A stretch of DNA of 64,000 nt, from assembly GCA_020638395.1 (NCBI GenBank), contig JACKIP010000004.1, forward strand, positions 62,001 to 126,000. Reading direction: 5' to 3'. The position numbers were made by a program, and so were the translations under genes. Positions 16,725 to 26,808 of the stretch are shown in pieces; the first letter of the stretch is position 1; every line of letters begins with the position of its first letter. Below the pieces are notes generated by a model. That model saw only the letters and a program-made list of their open reading frames with translations. It made no database searches and was not told where the DNA came from. This DNA is from Rhodospirillales bacterium. Lineage in GTDB: Bacteria; Pseudomonadota; Alphaproteobacteria; Micavibrionales; Micavibrionaceae.

Positions 16725-17386
16725 CTGAATTTTTAAACGAATTACTCGCCAGTATCGCCGTTATCATTTTGTTAATCGGTTACGCACAGTATTTCCGCAC
16801 TATTTTTTCAGGCAAAACAAAACCTCACGTTTTCACATGGATTATATGGGGAACGCTTACAGGAATCGCCTACTTTGCACAAATTTCCGATAGTGCAGGC
16901 CCGGGCGCATGGGTCACAGGGATCACAGCCCTCTTTAGCTTTATCATTGTCGGCTATGCCTTTTTTTATGGAGAAAAAGAAATCACGCGCAGCGATTGGG
17001 TAACCTTTTTAATTGCATTAAGTGCTCTGGCTATTTGGGCACTTACTGAAAATGCACTATGGGCTGTGATTATTGTGACACTTATTGATGCTTTAGCATT
17101 TTGGCCAACCTTTCGAAAATCCTGGAAAAAACCAAATGAAGAACCTGCCTTTACTTACGCTATGTCAGGGATAAAGTTTGCGCTGGCCTTAATTGCCTTA
17201 GACAACTTTACATGGGTGACCGCGCTTTATCCTGCTTCGCTTGTCTTCATGAATGGCGCCTTTGTATTGCTTCTTTTTGTACGCCGCACAACCATGAAAA
17301 TAGAAAAGACCATACAGCCGAGCATAACGCTCACAACACCTGGCTCACCTCCTTTCAAAGAACAAAATAAAACCCACCAAGAATAA
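16721..17386 (+). CDS. Multi-pass membrane protein, possibly PQ-loop-like
   Basis: A 221-aa protein with about seven hydrophobic segments. The first pair, IAVIILLIGYAQYFRTIFSGK and HVFTWIIWGTLTGIAYFAQ, is like the opening of PQ-loop/SemiSWEET transporters, where a helix ends in Pro-Gln; here the position reads Ala-Gln. No family is firmly recognised. Its C-terminal 30 residues are polar and low in structure. It overlaps the CHMI-family gene by four bases and is the last gene before the duplicated carB start. Confidence 0.5.
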   Translation: MTEFLNELLASIAVIILLIGYAQYFRTIFSGKTKPHVFTWIIWGTLTGIAYFAQISDSAGPGAWVTGITALFSFIIVGYAFFYGEKEITRSDWVTFLIALSALAIWALTENALWAVIIVTLIDALAFWPTFRKSWKKPNEEPAFTYAMSGIKFALALIALDNFTWVTALYPASLVFMNGAFVLLLFVRRTTMKIEKTIQPSITLTTPGSPPFKEQNKTHQE

Positions 17387-17397
17387 GAAAGAAACCC

Positions 17398-17460
17398 ATG
17401 CCTAAACGTACCGACTTAAAATCCATCTACATCATTGGCGGGGACGCTCTCTATGGCTGA
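17398..17460 (+). pseudogene. Duplicated 5' end of carB (20-codon truncated copy)
   Basis: The 43 bases 17398-17440 match the first 43 bases of carB (18297-18339) with two differences, both A for G. The frame reads [20 protein letters not shown] and then stops. The purine-rich upstream region also resembles the carB leader. It marks the left edge of the DUF3800 insertion. Either this is the original carB start and the present one was rebuilt, or it came with the insert. Confidence 0.8.
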
Positions 17461-18196
17461 AGAAACAAAACCAAACATGTTTCTTGTATACATAGACGAA
17501 TCCTATGACCGGCAAAGCTACGTCTACTCGGCTATTTTTGTTCCTGCCTTTGAATGGAATATGATTTTTCAACATGTTCTTGACTGGCGCAAAAGCCTTC
17601 ACGCTGTGCACGGCATTGCGCCGGACTGCGAATTACATGCAACAGAATTTGTCGGTGGACAAGGGCAACCTCATCAAAACAGAGACAAAAACTACAGAGC
17701 CCGCCTGTTTCACGAAGCTCTTAAGATAGTTGAAACACTTCCAAATATCTCTGTTATGAATGCCATTACAGATGATAAGAAGAAGTACATGAAACTATTT
17801 GAATACATGCTAAACAGAATAAACAGAACATTGGAAGCCAAGAATGCCTATGGTGTTTTAGTTTGCGACGAAGGAAATGAAAATCAGATGGTTTCAATGA
17901 CACGGGCCATGAAAAAACACAATGTCATTCCTTCAGATGGGTATCACCGCCATTTTGGGGTTTCTTCAAGGAACATTACATTAGAAAGAATTATCGAAGA
18001 CCCACTTTTTAAAACCTCAAAATCTTCATACTTTATTCAATTAGCAGATTTTATTGCATTTAGTTTGCTCAGGAACGAACATCCTGTCGAAAATACAAAA
18101 GATAATGTTAAACAGGCCTTTGAAAATCTGGACAATTGCCTCATAAAAGAGGCATTCAGGAAAGATCCAAAGGGAAAAGGAATTATAAGGGTATAA
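17453..18196 (+). CDS. DUF3800 domain-containing protein
   Basis: A 247-aa protein of the DUF3800 family, recognised by MFLVYIDESYDRQSYVYSAIFV near the start (Asp-Glu-Ser motif of an RNase H-like fold), ELHATEFVGG in the middle and a FIQLADFIAFSLLRN end with acidic residues. DUF3800 proteins are scattered on mobile DNA, and some neighbour defence or restriction genes; the biochemical role is unknown. I start at the ATG at 17453, eight bases after GGCGGGGA, rather than the TTG at 17435. It is AT-richer than carB and sits exactly between the duplicate and the true carB start. Confidence 0.8.
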   Translation: MAEETKPNMFLVYIDESYDRQSYVYSAIFVPAFEWNMIFQHVLDWRKSLHAVHGIAPDCELHATEFVGGQGQPHQNRDKNYRARLFHEALKIVETLPNISVMNAITDDKKKYMKLFEYMLNRINRTLEAKNAYGVLVCDEGNENQMVSMTRAMKKHNVIPSDGYHRHFGVSSRNITLERIIEDPLFKTSKSSYFIQLADFIAFSLLRNEHPVENTKDNVKQAFENLDNCLIKEAFRKDPKGKGIIRV

Positions 18197-18205
18197 AATA
18201 AATAA

Positions 18206-18247
18206 GCGGATGTCGGTCAACCCAGTCTTGGGAAGCGAACCATCCGC
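18206..18247 (+). other. Hairpin at the right edge of the DUF3800 insert
   Basis: GCGGATG (18206-18212) and CATCCGC (18241-18247) form a 7-bp stem around a 28-base loop with an inner CCCA/TGGG. No T-run follows, so it is not a standard terminator. It may be a processing site, a small RNA, or part of the mobile unit. Confidence 0.4.
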
Positions 18248-18296
18248 ATTATCAATGTAGCATAAAGTAATAAATTTTTCAACAAGAGTAAAAACA

Positions 18297-21200
18297 ATGC
18301 CTAAACGTACCGACTTGAAATCCATCTGCATCATTGGCGCCGGCCCCATTATCATAGGGCAGGCGTGCGAGTTTGACTATTCCGGCGCGCAGGCGTGCAA
18401 AGCGCTGCGAGAGGAAGGGTATCGCGTGATCCTGATTAACTCGAACCCTGCCACCATCATGACCGACCCGGACATGGCGGACGCCACCTATATCGAGCCG
18501 ATCACGCCAGATATGGTGACCAAGGTGCTGGAGAAAGAACGTCCGGATGCCTTGCTCCCGACCATGGGCGGGCAAACCGCGCTGAATACCGCGCTCGCGC
18601 TGGCCGAGAATGGCACGCTGGACAGGCTGGGCATTGAGCTGATCGGCGCGAAAGCCGAGGTCATCGACAAAGCCGAAGACCGCCAGAAATTCCGTGACTG
18701 TATGGATGAGCTCGGCCTCATCAGCCCCAAAAGCCATGTGGTCAATACACTCTCCGAAGGAATCGAGGCCCTGAAAGATATTGGTCTGCCCTGTATTATT
18801 CGCCCGTCTTTCACGCTGGGCGGGACCGGGGGTGGCATTGCCTATAACCGGGATGAGTTTGAGCGCATCGTCCGCGAAGGGCTGGATGCGTCTCCGGTCA
18901 CCGAAGTTCTGGTCGAGGAATCGGTTCTCGGCTGGAAAGAGTATGAAATGGAAGTCGTGCGCGATAAGAACGACAACTGCATTATCATTTGCTCGATTGA
19001 AAATATTGACCCGATGGGCGTCCATACCGGCGATTCGATCACGGTCGCCCCGGCCATGACCCTGACCGATAAAGAATACCAGATCATGCGCAATGCCTCC
19101 CTCGCCGTTCTGCGTGGCATTGGTGTGGAAACCGGCGGATCGAATGTGCAGTTTGCGGTGAACCCTGCCGATGGGCGGATGGTTGTTATTGAGATGAACC
19201 CGCGGGTGTCGCGCTCCTCTGCGCTGGCCTCCAAAGCCACGGGCTTCCCGATTGCCAAGGTCGCGGCAAAACTCGCGGTTGGCTATACGCTGGACGAGCT
19301 GGGGAACGACATTACCGGTGGCAAAACCCCGGCTTCCTTTGAACCGACGATTGATTATGTTGTCACCAAAATCCCCCGCTTTGCCTTCGAGAAATTCAAA
19401 GGCACGCCAGGCACGCTGACCACCTCCATGAAGTCCGTTGGCGAAGCGATGTCTTTCGGGCGCAGCTTCGAAGAGTCTTTACAAAAAGCTTTAAGATCTT
19501 TGGAGAAAGACTTGATCGGGTTCAATGATATGGCGGTAGGATCGCAGGAAGATGCCCGCGGCCCGCATGCCGATCAGATCCGCGCCTCCCTGTCACAACC
19601 GACCCCACAACGCCTGCTTTATGTGGCGCAGGCTATGCGACTGGGCTTTTCCGTCGAAGACATTCACGCGATCACCAAGTACGATCCGTGGTTCCTGGAG
19701 CGGATCAAACATATTGTCGATACCGAAGAACAGGTCAAAACTCATGGCCTGCCGACGGATGCAGAAGGCTGGACCGAGCTGAAATCCATGGGTTTTGCCG
19801 ATGCGCGGCTGGCGCAACTGGTTGGCGTTCCCGAAGACCAGGTGCGGAAAGCCCGCTGGCATCACGGAGTCCATCCGGTTTACAAACGGATTGACTCCTG
19901 CGCGGCGGAAATTCCGTCTGAAACGGCGTATATGTATGGTTGTTACGAACATTTTTATGCCCCATCCGAACAGAGAGAGGGGGATGAATGCAATCCCTCT
20001 AACCGCAAAAAAGTCGTAATTCTCGGCGGCGGACCGAACCGGATTGGACAAGGGATCGAGTTTGATTATTGCTGCGTGCATGCGGCTTATGCCCTGAAAG
20101 AGGCCGGATACGAAACCATTATGATTAACTGTAATCCGGAGACTGTCTCCACAGATTACGATACCTCCGACCGTCTTTATTTTGAGCCGCTGACCCGCGA
20201 AGATGTGATCGAAATCCTGCACGCCGAACAGCAGAACGGCACCCTGCACGGCGTGATTGTGCAACTGGGCGGACAAACCCCGCTGAAACTGGCAAAATTT
20301 CTGCAAGAAGAAAATATTCCTATTCTTGGTACCTCCCCGGATGCGATTGACCTCGCCGAAGACCGCGAACGCTTTCAAAAACTGATCCATGAATTGGCTC
20401 TGAAACAGCCTCCCAATGGCATTGCAAAAACCAAAGATCAGGCGCTGGCGATTGCCGAAGATATCGGCTTTCCGCTGGTGATCCGCCCGTCTTATGTGCT
20501 GGGTGGACAGGCCATGCAGATCGTTCACTCTCTGGATGAGTTAAGTTCTTACATTAACACAGCAGTGAAAGTCTCTGGAGACAATCCGGTTTTACTGGAT
20601 CGCTACCTGAAGAGCGCCATTGAAATCGACGTGGACGCGCTGTCTGACGGCAAAGACGTTTATGTCTCCGGAATCATGGAACATATCGAAGAAGCCGGAA
20701 TTCACTCCGGCGATTCTGCCTGCACCCTGCCGCCCCACTCTCTCACCTATAAAACCGTGAGGGAGATTGAGCGGCAAACGATTAAGCTGGCCAAAGCCCT
20801 GAAGGTCAAAGGCCTGATGAATGTGCAATATGCGGTAAAGAAAAACAAAACCACCGGAGAATTTGATATTTACATTATCGAAGTGAACCCACGCGCCAGC
20901 CGCACCGTGCCGTTTGTCGCCAAAGCAACGGGCGTTCCGGTTGCTAAAATCGCGGCCCGCATCATGGCCGGGGAGCCTCTGGAAAAATTCCGCAGCCAGC
21001 TCACCGGCATGACGCCGGATCACACGGCGGTGAAAGCCCCCGTCTTCCCATTTAACAAATTCCCCGGCGTTGACCCGATTCTGGGGCCTGAGATGAAATC
21101 CACCGGCGAAGTCATGGGCATTGATGTCGACGTCGCCAAAGCCTTTGCCAAATCGCAGCTGGGAGCGGGCATCAACCTGCCCACCGCAGGCACCGTCTTC

Positions 21201-21605
21201 CTCTCCGTCAAAAACAGCGACAAGGAGGAGCTGGTTCCGATTGCCCGCGATCTGCAGGAAATGGGCTTCAGGCTGGTAGCAACCGGCGGCACACACGACT
21301 TTCTGAAACAAAATGGCCTGATAGTTGAACGAATCAATAAAGTTCTGGAGGGCCAGCCGCACGTTCTGGATGCCCTGATTAACGGCGAGATTCAACTGGT
21401 GATTAACACCACCATGAAAAACGCGCAGGCAGTGGCGGATTCAACCTCCATCCGGCGGCAAGCCCTGATGAATAAAGTCCCGTACTACACGCTGCTGACC
21501 GCTGCGCGCGCCGCTGTACAGGCCATTCATGCGATCCGGGAACACGATTTGCAAGTTTCACCGCTTCAGGAATGGCTCTCGGATGAGGGGCGAAAGGTGG
21601 CTTAA
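18297..21605 (+). CDS. carB: Carbamoyl-phosphate synthase, large subunit
   Basis: Makes carbamoyl phosphate from bicarbonate, ATP and ammonia passed from CarA, feeding arginine and pyrimidine synthesis. The 1102-aa protein has the duplicated ATP-grasp layout: first half from [19 protein letters not shown], second half from [20 protein letters not shown] (about residue 575), and a C-terminal MGS-like allosteric domain from about residue 960 ([13 protein letters not shown]). carA, usually directly upstream in this class, is not in the window before it; the DUF3800 insertion and accessory genes stand there instead. The downstream gene converges and overlaps the stop by four bases. Confidence 0.97.
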   Translation: MPKRTDLKSICIIGAGPIIIGQACEFDYSGAQACKALREEGYRVILINSNPATIMTDPDMADATYIEPITPDMVTKVLEKERPDALLPTMGGQTALNTALALAENGTLDRLGIELIGAKAEVIDKAEDRQKFRDCMDELGLISPKSHVVNTLSEGIEALKDIGLPCIIRPSFTLGGTGGGIAYNRDEFERIVREGLDASPVTEVLVEESVLGWKEYEMEVVRDKNDNCIIICSIENIDPMGVHTGDSITVAPAMTLTDKEYQIMRNASLAVLRGIGVETGGSNVQFAVNPADGRMVVIEMNPRVSRSSALASKATGFPIAKVAAKLAVGYTLDELGNDITGGKTPASFEPTIDYVVTKIPRFAFEKFKGTPGTLTTSMKSVGEAMSFGRSFEESLQKALRSLEKDLIGFNDMAVGSQEDARGPHADQIRASLSQPTPQRLLYVAQAMRLGFSVEDIHAITKYDPWFLERIKHIVDTEEQVKTHGLPTDAEGWTELKSMGFADARLAQLVGVPEDQVRKARWHHGVHPVYKRIDSCAAEIPSETAYMYGCYEHFYAPSEQREGDECNPSNRKKVVILGGGPNRIGQGIEFDYCCVHAAYALKEAGYETIMINCNPETVSTDYDTSDRLYFEPLTREDVIEILHAEQQNGTLHGVIVQLGGQTPLKLAKFLQEENIPILGTSPDAIDLAEDRERFQKLIHELALKQPPNGIAKTKDQALAIAEDIGFPLVIRPSYVLGGQAMQIVHSLDELSSYINTAVKVSGDNPVLLDRYLKSAIEIDVDALSDGKDVYVSGIMEHIEEAGIHSGDSACTLPPHSLTYKTVREIERQTIKLAKALKVKGLMNVQYAVKKNKTTGEFDIYIIEVNPRASRTVPFVAKATGVPVAKIAARIMAGEPLEKFRSQLTGMTPDHTAVKAPVFPFNKFPGVDPILGPEMKSTGEVMGIDVDVAKAFAKSQLGAGINLPTAGTVFLSVKNSDKEELVPIARDLQEMGFRLVATGGTHDFLKQNGLIVERINKVLEGQPHVLDALINGEIQLVINTTMKNAQAVADSTSIRRQALMNKVPYYTLLTAARAAVQAIHAIREHDLQVSPLQEWLSDEGRKVA

Positions 21606-22012
21606 ACCTCCGGGGCAGGCGACGAGGCCGGCGGCATCTCTCTTAGACGTTGGGCCAGGTATTCGAAGGAATACTTGTTAGTTTCGCTGGGTGGTACACC
21701 GTCGGCCATAGCCAATGCCTGTTTGCAGACCTCCAAGACCAGCACGCCCCTACTTCCATTTTCTTCATATTCACCAAAGGCTTTTCGTGCAATCAGCATA
21801 TAAATGTCCGGGGCAACCGTCAGCGCCCCTCCGGTCTTCCGATCAGAAACACCAAGATCTTTTTGTAATTTTTCCATGCGGAGAGAGCCATCAATTGACA
21901 ATATCCGCGCAAACATATCAAGGGCTGGAATTTCCCCTGCACGAATTTCTGCGATATCTCGCTTTGCCTGCTCAACCTCTATTATTCCCTTGGGACTCAG
22001 GGTTTTTCCCAT
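21602..22012 (-). CDS. Conserved-looking hypothetical protein
   Basis: A 136-aa soluble, mostly helical, charged protein ending in a Pro/Ala-rich tail. The central block [20 protein letters not shown] might form a helix-turn-helix-like pair but shows no clear family signature. The codon use matches neighbours and its length fills the gap, so it is probably real. It converges on carB and overlaps its stop by four bases. Role unknown. Confidence 0.5.
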   Translation of the reverse strand: MGKTLSPKGIIEVEQAKRDIAEIRAGEIPALDMFARILSIDGSLRMEKLQKDLGVSDRKTGGALTVAPDIYMLIARKAFGEYEENGSRGVLVLEVCKQALAMADGVPPSETNKYSFEYLAQRLREMPPASSPAPEV

Positions 22013-22135
22013 TTTAGAACTCCTTCTTCGATATAGTTATCAGACGTACGCTACATGATATCCTTTCAACCTTGCAACAAAATATGTTAACCAAAAAAAC
22101 CGTGCTATCCGGGTGGGAGCATGAGGACGGAAGAT

Positions 22136-22165
22136 AACGGCTTTTATCAAAATAGCCGTCGCCGC
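22136..22165 (+). other. Hairpin in the upp leader
   Basis: ACGGCTTTT and AAAATAGCCGT can pair around a short loop about 40 bases before the upp start. It could be a weak attenuator or terminator; no U-run follows directly. Confidence 0.3.
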
Positions 22166-22200
22166 ATTGCCTTCGCTGGAAAAAAGCGATAAAAAGCAGA

Positions 22201-22845
22201 ATGACTCTTGATCCGCACTTTCATCTGATTTCCCACGCCCTGATCGAAGACCGGTTGGGAAAAATGCGCGACAAGGCCTGTCCGCCTGCCGCGTTCCGGA
22301 CGCATATGCATGACATTTCCCGCATTCTGGCTATGGAGGCCACCCGAACATTGCCGGTGCGCGATCTGACGATTGAAACTCCGCTGACAGAGACGTCCGT
22401 TCGCCGCCTGCACAACGGCCCCGCCCCGCTTATCGTGCCGATCCTGCGCGCCGGGCTGGGGCTTTCGCACGGGTTTGAAGACATCCTCCCCGAAGCAGAT
22501 ACCGGGCATATCGGCCTTTACCGTGACGAGGACACTCACTTCCCGGTGGAATATCTGGTGAAGCTGCCAAAAGATCTGAACCGTCCGATTTTTATCTGCG
22601 ACCCGATGCTCGCCACGGGGCATTCCATGGAAAAAACCATTGATATCCTGCTTGAGCACGGCGCAAAAGCAGATGCCATAACAGCGGTTACCCTGTTATG
22701 CGTCCCGGAAGGGCTGGCCGTAATCCGACAAAAATATAAAACGATCCCGATTTATACCGCCGCACTGGACTCACACCTGAACGAAACTGCCTATATCGTC
22801 CCCGGTCTGGGCGATGCCGGCGACCGGATTTTTGGAACGGTTTGA
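22201..22845 (+). CDS. upp: Uracil phosphoribosyltransferase
   Basis: Salvages uracil to UMP with PRPP. The 214-aa protein has PILRAGLGLSHGFEDILP, the PRPP-binding loop FICDPMLATGHSMEKTID (about 130-147), and a C-terminal YIVPGLGDAGDRIFGTV that forms the uracil pocket. Length fits the family. With carB just upstream, two pyrimidine genes lie together, though separated by a convergent gene. A hairpin precedes the start. Confidence 0.95.
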   Translation: MTLDPHFHLISHALIEDRLGKMRDKACPPAAFRTHMHDISRILAMEATRTLPVRDLTIETPLTETSVRRLHNGPAPLIVPILRAGLGLSHGFEDILPEADTGHIGLYRDEDTHFPVEYLVKLPKDLNRPIFICDPMLATGHSMEKTIDILLEHGAKADAITAVTLLCVPEGLAVIRQKYKTIPIYTAALDSHLNETAYIVPGLGDAGDRIFGTV

Positions 22846-22962
22846 TAGCCCCCCCTCCTGCCCGTACAAAAAAAACATAAAACCATTATAGAAAATATTT
22901 GATTTTTGAGAGGTAATCAGGTTACAACAACCGAAATATAAAAACGTAATAGCAGGGCCTCC

Positions 22963-23607
22963 ATGAACAACGTCATCCGCCTCCACCCCGGAGCCAAATC
23001 GTCCAACCGCAGTTTTGATCGTGCCGCACGACCATCGCCACCCGAAGAACGAGAACATAGCATCGTTTTTCTGATGGATGTGACTAACTCTACCAGAATT
23101 GCAGAGAACATAGGGGACGTACTTTCCCAAAAGTTCTTCGGAAGCTTTTTTTCTTCCCTTGCCGCGCAAATTCGGACAGTCTATGGCGCCAAAACAATCG
23201 GCTATGGTGGAGATAGCATGACCTATAGCCTGCCGTTCTCTGCAGAGAACGCACAAAAAGCGCAGCAAATGGCAAAAGATATGATTGAAGGATGGGACGA
23301 ATTTCTGGAAAAATCTGCCCCCAGCCTGATTGGAACAAAACTCAAAATTGCGATTGAATCAGGAACTCTGTTACATCAGGATATTGACGGAATCCCCGCC
23401 CTGCTCGGCAAACCCTTGCAAAGCACAGCGAATGCCTTTAAGAACCAGCCAGACAAGGATCAAACGCACCTTATTCTTTTAGGGCCGGATCTATGCGGCA
23501 CTCTGGGATACCCGCAGCCGGGACCGAGTAACACTAATTTTATAAATATATACCACCCTCCACAGCAGACCCTTGCGTCCTCTGAAAAACTGGTATTGAT
23601 CCGTTAG
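22963..23607 (+). CDS. Stand-alone class III nucleotidyl cyclase-like domain protein
   Basis: A 214-aa protein whose residues 33-200 resemble the adenylate/guanylate cyclase catalytic domain. SIVFLMDVTNSTRIAENIGD offers the first metal aspartate (D39), and GAKTIGYGGDSMTYSLPF the second in a Gly-Asp turn (D84). LKIAIESGTLLHQDIDGIP parallels the GIHxG strand. The substrate-selecting Lys/Asp and the transition-state Asn-Arg are not obvious, so it may be inactive or make an unusual product. No sensor or membrane part is attached. It ends seven bases before the convergent murB. Confidence 0.55.
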   Translation: MNNVIRLHPGAKSSNRSFDRAARPSPPEEREHSIVFLMDVTNSTRIAENIGDVLSQKFFGSFFSSLAAQIRTVYGAKTIGYGGDSMTYSLPFSAENAQKAQQMAKDMIEGWDEFLEKSAPSLIGTKLKIAIESGTLLHQDIDGIPALLGKPLQSTANAFKNQPDKDQTHLILLGPDLCGTLGYPQPGPSNTNFINIYHPPQQTLASSEKLVLIR

Positions 23608-23614
23608 CTTTTTG

Positions 23615-24529
23615 CTACTCCTGCAGCGCCCCCCGCCCTATCCGCCTGATTTCCCAACGGAGGGTAATTCCGCACGCCTCCCGTACCCGCCGCCGAACCT
23701 CCTCCCCCAGACGCTCAAGATCGGTTGCGGTAGCAGAGCCCGTATTTATCATAAAATTGCAGTGTTTTTCGCTCATCTGCGCGCCGCCCACCCGCAAGCC
23801 CCGCCCACCGACGCGGTCAATCAGTTGCCAGACTTTGGTTCCGGCGGCAAGCCCCGCCCCGTCCAGCTCTGCCTCCGACGGGTTGGCGAAGGTCGAACCT
23901 CCGGTTTTTTCCCGGATGGGCTGGCTCTCTTCGCGTTTTTGTTTGATATCGTGCAACTGACGCCGGATGGCCTCCGGATCGCCCTGCTCTCCCTGCAAAA
24001 CCGCCCGCAGGAAAATCCACCCCTCTGGCAGGTCATTGTGGCGATAACTCAAATGCATGTCGTGTGGTGTTAGCTTATGGAGCGCGCCATCGGGAGAAAG
24101 AGCCTCACAGAACAGCAGAACGTCTTTTATCTCCCGCCCATAGCATCCGGCATTCATCCGCAAGGCGCCCCCAATTGTTCCGGGAATGCCGCTCAAAAAT
24201 TCCAGACCGGAGATTCCGGCATCTGCCACCACTTTTGCCACATTGGCATCCAGAGCAAACGCCCCGACTGACACACAATGATCCGGTATGACCTCTATTT
24301 GCGCAAATTCACGCCCCAACCGCACCGTCAGCCCGGGCAATCCGCCATCACGAATAATGGTATTGGAGAGCGCCCCAAAAACATGACAATCCCCGGGCCA
24401 TGAAGCCAATATTTCCTGCAAATCTTGCTGATCTGCCGGCTTGAATAAGCGTTCGGCGGCCCCTCCGCATTTGAACCATCCTTGCGCCCCCAGCGGGGCA
24501 TTATCTGTTATTTTTCCACGGATTGCCAT
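23615..24529 (-). CDS. murB: UDP-N-acetylenolpyruvoylglucosamine reductase
   Basis: Reduces UDP-GlcNAc-enolpyruvate to UDP-MurNAc with NADPH and FAD in cytoplasmic peptidoglycan synthesis. The 304-aa protein has the FAD-binding core (LSNTIIRDGGLPGLTVRLG; FLSGIPGTIGGALRMNAGCYG), the proton-donor serine in GGSTFANP, and a C-terminal RWEIRRIG with the last catalytic Glu. It is the type I/IIa short form common in alphaproteobacteria. It is divergent from the CBS gene with about 70 bp between. Confidence 0.95.
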   Translation of the reverse strand: MAIRGKITDNAPLGAQGWFKCGGAAERLFKPADQQDLQEILASWPGDCHVFGALSNTIIRDGGLPGLTVRLGREFAQIEVIPDHCVSVGAFALDANVAKVVADAGISGLEFLSGIPGTIGGALRMNAGCYGREIKDVLLFCEALSPDGALHKLTPHDMHLSYRHNDLPEGWIFLRAVLQGEQGDPEAIRRQLHDIKQKREESQPIREKTGGSTFANPSEAELDGAGLAAGTKVWQLIDRVGGRGLRVGGAQMSEKHCNFMINTGSATATDLERLGEEVRRRVREACGITLRWEIRRIGRGALQE

Positions 24530-24599
24530 TGATGTTTCCCTATTTCACTCTAAGTATGCTATGTATAACACAAACTTTAAACAGATAAGGAGAGAGACA

Positions 24600-25037
24600 A
24601 TGACAAAAATTTCTGACGTCATGACCCCGAACTGCCAATGGATATCCCCGGAGACCAGTTTGCAGGAAGCTGCCATGAAAATGCGCGATATGGATTACGG
24701 ATTCATGCCAGTTGGTGAGAATGACCGTATGATTGGAATGATTACCGATCGCGATATCGCCATTCGCGCGGTTGCGGATAACATGTCCCCATCCATGCAG
24801 GTCCGTGACATTATGACCCCAAAAACCTATTACTGCTACGACGATATGGATGCTGCTGCGGTTTGCAACAACATGTCCGAGATTAAAGTCCGCCGCCTGC
24901 CGGTTGTCAATCGCGACAAGCGTCTGGTCGGGATTGTCTCAATGGGAGATCTGGCCCAATACGTCAATAATGCCGAAACCGGTGAAACTTTGAAAGACAT
25001 CACAGCGCAGTTGCGCCAACATAAACAGGCCGCGTAA
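24600..25037 (+). CDS. Twin CBS domain protein
   Basis: A 145-aa protein of two CBS domains in tandem (about residues 5-60 and 68-125) and little else. Such stand-alone pairs bind adenine nucleotides and modulate other proteins. Clear CBS elements are VMTPNCQWISPETSLQEAA, GMITDRDIAIRAV, IMTPKTYYCYDD and LPVVNRDKRLVGIVSMGDLA. The start at 24600 follows AAGGAGAG by six bases; an in-frame extension upstream would run through the murB leader and is rejected. It converges on recN. Confidence 0.9.
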   Translation: MTKISDVMTPNCQWISPETSLQEAAMKMRDMDYGFMPVGENDRMIGMITDRDIAIRAVADNMSPSMQVRDIMTPKTYYCYDDMDAAAVCNNMSEIKVRRLPVVNRDKRLVGIVSMGDLAQYVNNAETGETLKDITAQLRQHKQAA

Positions 25038-25068
25038 TTCTCTACAGGCATCAGGTAGGTGGAAAAGC

Positions 25069-26739
25069 TTAGCTCGGGTCGTTCACCAGAAGGAGTTTTT
25101 CCGCTGCCCGCCGGGCCTCCCCGGTAATTTCAGCCCCGGAGAGCATGCGGGCGATTTCCTCCCGACGTTCCGGCGCTGTTTTCAATGGCACGATATTCGT
25201 TGTCACAGCGTTGTCATTACCTGTCTTTTGGACAATCCAGTGAAACGCTCCGCGTGCTGCGACCTGTGGAGAATGGGTGACCACCAGAATTTGTAATTGC
25301 CGGCCCAATCGCGCCAGCCGCTCGCCGACAGCGTCTGCCGTCGCTCCGCCGATCCCGGCATCCACCTCGTCAAAAATCATGGTTTCCACGCTTCCCAACT
25401 CGGCCATCACCACTTTCAGTGCCAGCATAAAACGAGACATCTCGCCACCTGAGGCAATCTTATTCAATGCCCCCGGCGCGCTGCCCGGATTGGTTGCAAC
25501 CAGAAACCGCACCCGGTCCAGCCCGTTTTCGCTCCATTCAGGCTCAGGAAGAGGGTCAATCTGGGTCACAAAACGTGCGCGCTCCATCTTCAGAGGTGGC
25601 AATTCTTTGGCCACGGCCGCATCCAGATCCCCCGCAGCCCTCCGCCGAAGTTCTGATATTTCCTGTGCTTGCGCCATGTACCGAGCTTTGGCAGCCTGAA
25701 CCTGTTGCGCAAGAAGGGCCAAATGCTCCTCTCCCGATACAATCAGCGCAAGGGTATCCGAAAGCTCCCGGCATTTCGCCGGCAAATCAGCAATGGCGCA
25801 ATGATGTTTGCGGGCCTGCGCCTTCAGAGCAAATAACCGATCATCAATTTCCGCTAAATTTTGCTCTCCGTCAGATAAATCTCCGGAAAAAGACTGGATC
25901 AGGGAGAGCGCCTCCTGAATCTCAGCCGTGGCCCGGTCCAGCGCCGCCAACGGGTCATTCACACGATCCCCGGCTTTTTCCGCGATCCGGTCCAAAGCTC
26001 TTGCCGCAGCCTGCACCGGGTCATGCTCTCCGTTGAGGGCATAGTAGGCTGTATTTAACCCTTCCAGAATCTGCTCCCGGTTCATCAGGCGGGTGCGGAT
26101 GTCTGTTAAGTCCACCTCTTCATTTTCCTGCGGATTCAGGTCTTCCAGATCCTCCACCGCCTGTCGCAAATAGGTTTCATCTGCACGCGCCTGCGCCGCT
26201 TTTTCCTGCTGTGCGGCATAATTTTTTTCCGCCGTGCGCCAGTCCTGCCACAATTTTTTCAGATCAGATACGGCAGGCTCCGCCCCCGCGAACTGATCCA
26301 GATGCAGACGGTGCGTCGCCGGATCAAGCAATCCCTGCGTTTCATGCTGCCCGTGAATTTCCACCAGATGGGCCCCGACCTCCGCCAGCAGGGAAATGCT
26401 AACAGCCTGATCATTCAGGAATGCTTTGCTCCGCCCGTCAGATTTCAAGGTCCGACGCAAGATCAATTCCGTCCCGTCGATTAAAAGCTCCCGCTCTCTG
26501 CAATAAGATAAAACCGGATGGTCTGGGGAGACCTCAAACACCGCACTCACACTGGCCTGATCCTGACCAGCGCGCACCAGACGCGCTTCGGCCCGCGCCC
26601 CGAGCGCCAGCCCTAAAGATTCGAGCAAAATTGATTTTCCGGCCCCCGTCTCTCCGGTCAGCGTGCAGAGGCCACTCTGGAATTCAATTTCCAGATGGTC
26701 AATCAGAACCACATTCTGAATCATCAGACTCGTCAGCAT
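25069..26739 (-). CDS. recN: DNA repair protein RecN
   Basis: SMC-like ATPase of double-strand-break repair. The 556-aa protein has Walker A TGETGAGKSILLE (28-40), long coiled-coil arms in the middle, the ABC signature IASGGEMSRFMLALK, and Walker B MIFDEVDAGIGG, in that order. Length fits. It lies downstream of bamD on the same strand with about 70 bp between, as in many alphaproteobacteria, where ligA often follows; ligA is not here. Confidence 0.96.
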   Translation of the reverse strand: MLTSLMIQNVVLIDHLEIEFQSGLCTLTGETGAGKSILLESLGLALGARAEARLVRAGQDQASVSAVFEVSPDHPVLSYCRERELLIDGTELILRRTLKSDGRSKAFLNDQAVSISLLAEVGAHLVEIHGQHETQGLLDPATHRLHLDQFAGAEPAVSDLKKLWQDWRTAEKNYAAQQEKAAQARADETYLRQAVEDLEDLNPQENEEVDLTDIRTRLMNREQILEGLNTAYYALNGEHDPVQAAARALDRIAEKAGDRVNDPLAALDRATAEIQEALSLIQSFSGDLSDGEQNLAEIDDRLFALKAQARKHHCAIADLPAKCRELSDTLALIVSGEEHLALLAQQVQAAKARYMAQAQEISELRRRAAGDLDAAVAKELPPLKMERARFVTQIDPLPEPEWSENGLDRVRFLVATNPGSAPGALNKIASGGEMSRFMLALKVVMAELGSVETMIFDEVDAGIGGATADAVGERLARLGRQLQILVVTHSPQVAARGAFHWIVQKTGNDNAVTTNIVPLKTAPERREEIARMLSGAEITGEARRAAEKLLLVNDPS

Positions 26740-26808
26740 GGCCTATCCTAGCACGACTTTTTCATATCTGTGAATATGGAAGATGCGATCTCCGGCCCAC
26801 CGTTGCGA

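Noticed and set aside
19593..20528. 311-codon minus-strand frame
   Set aside because: Antisense to carB; no recognisable protein.
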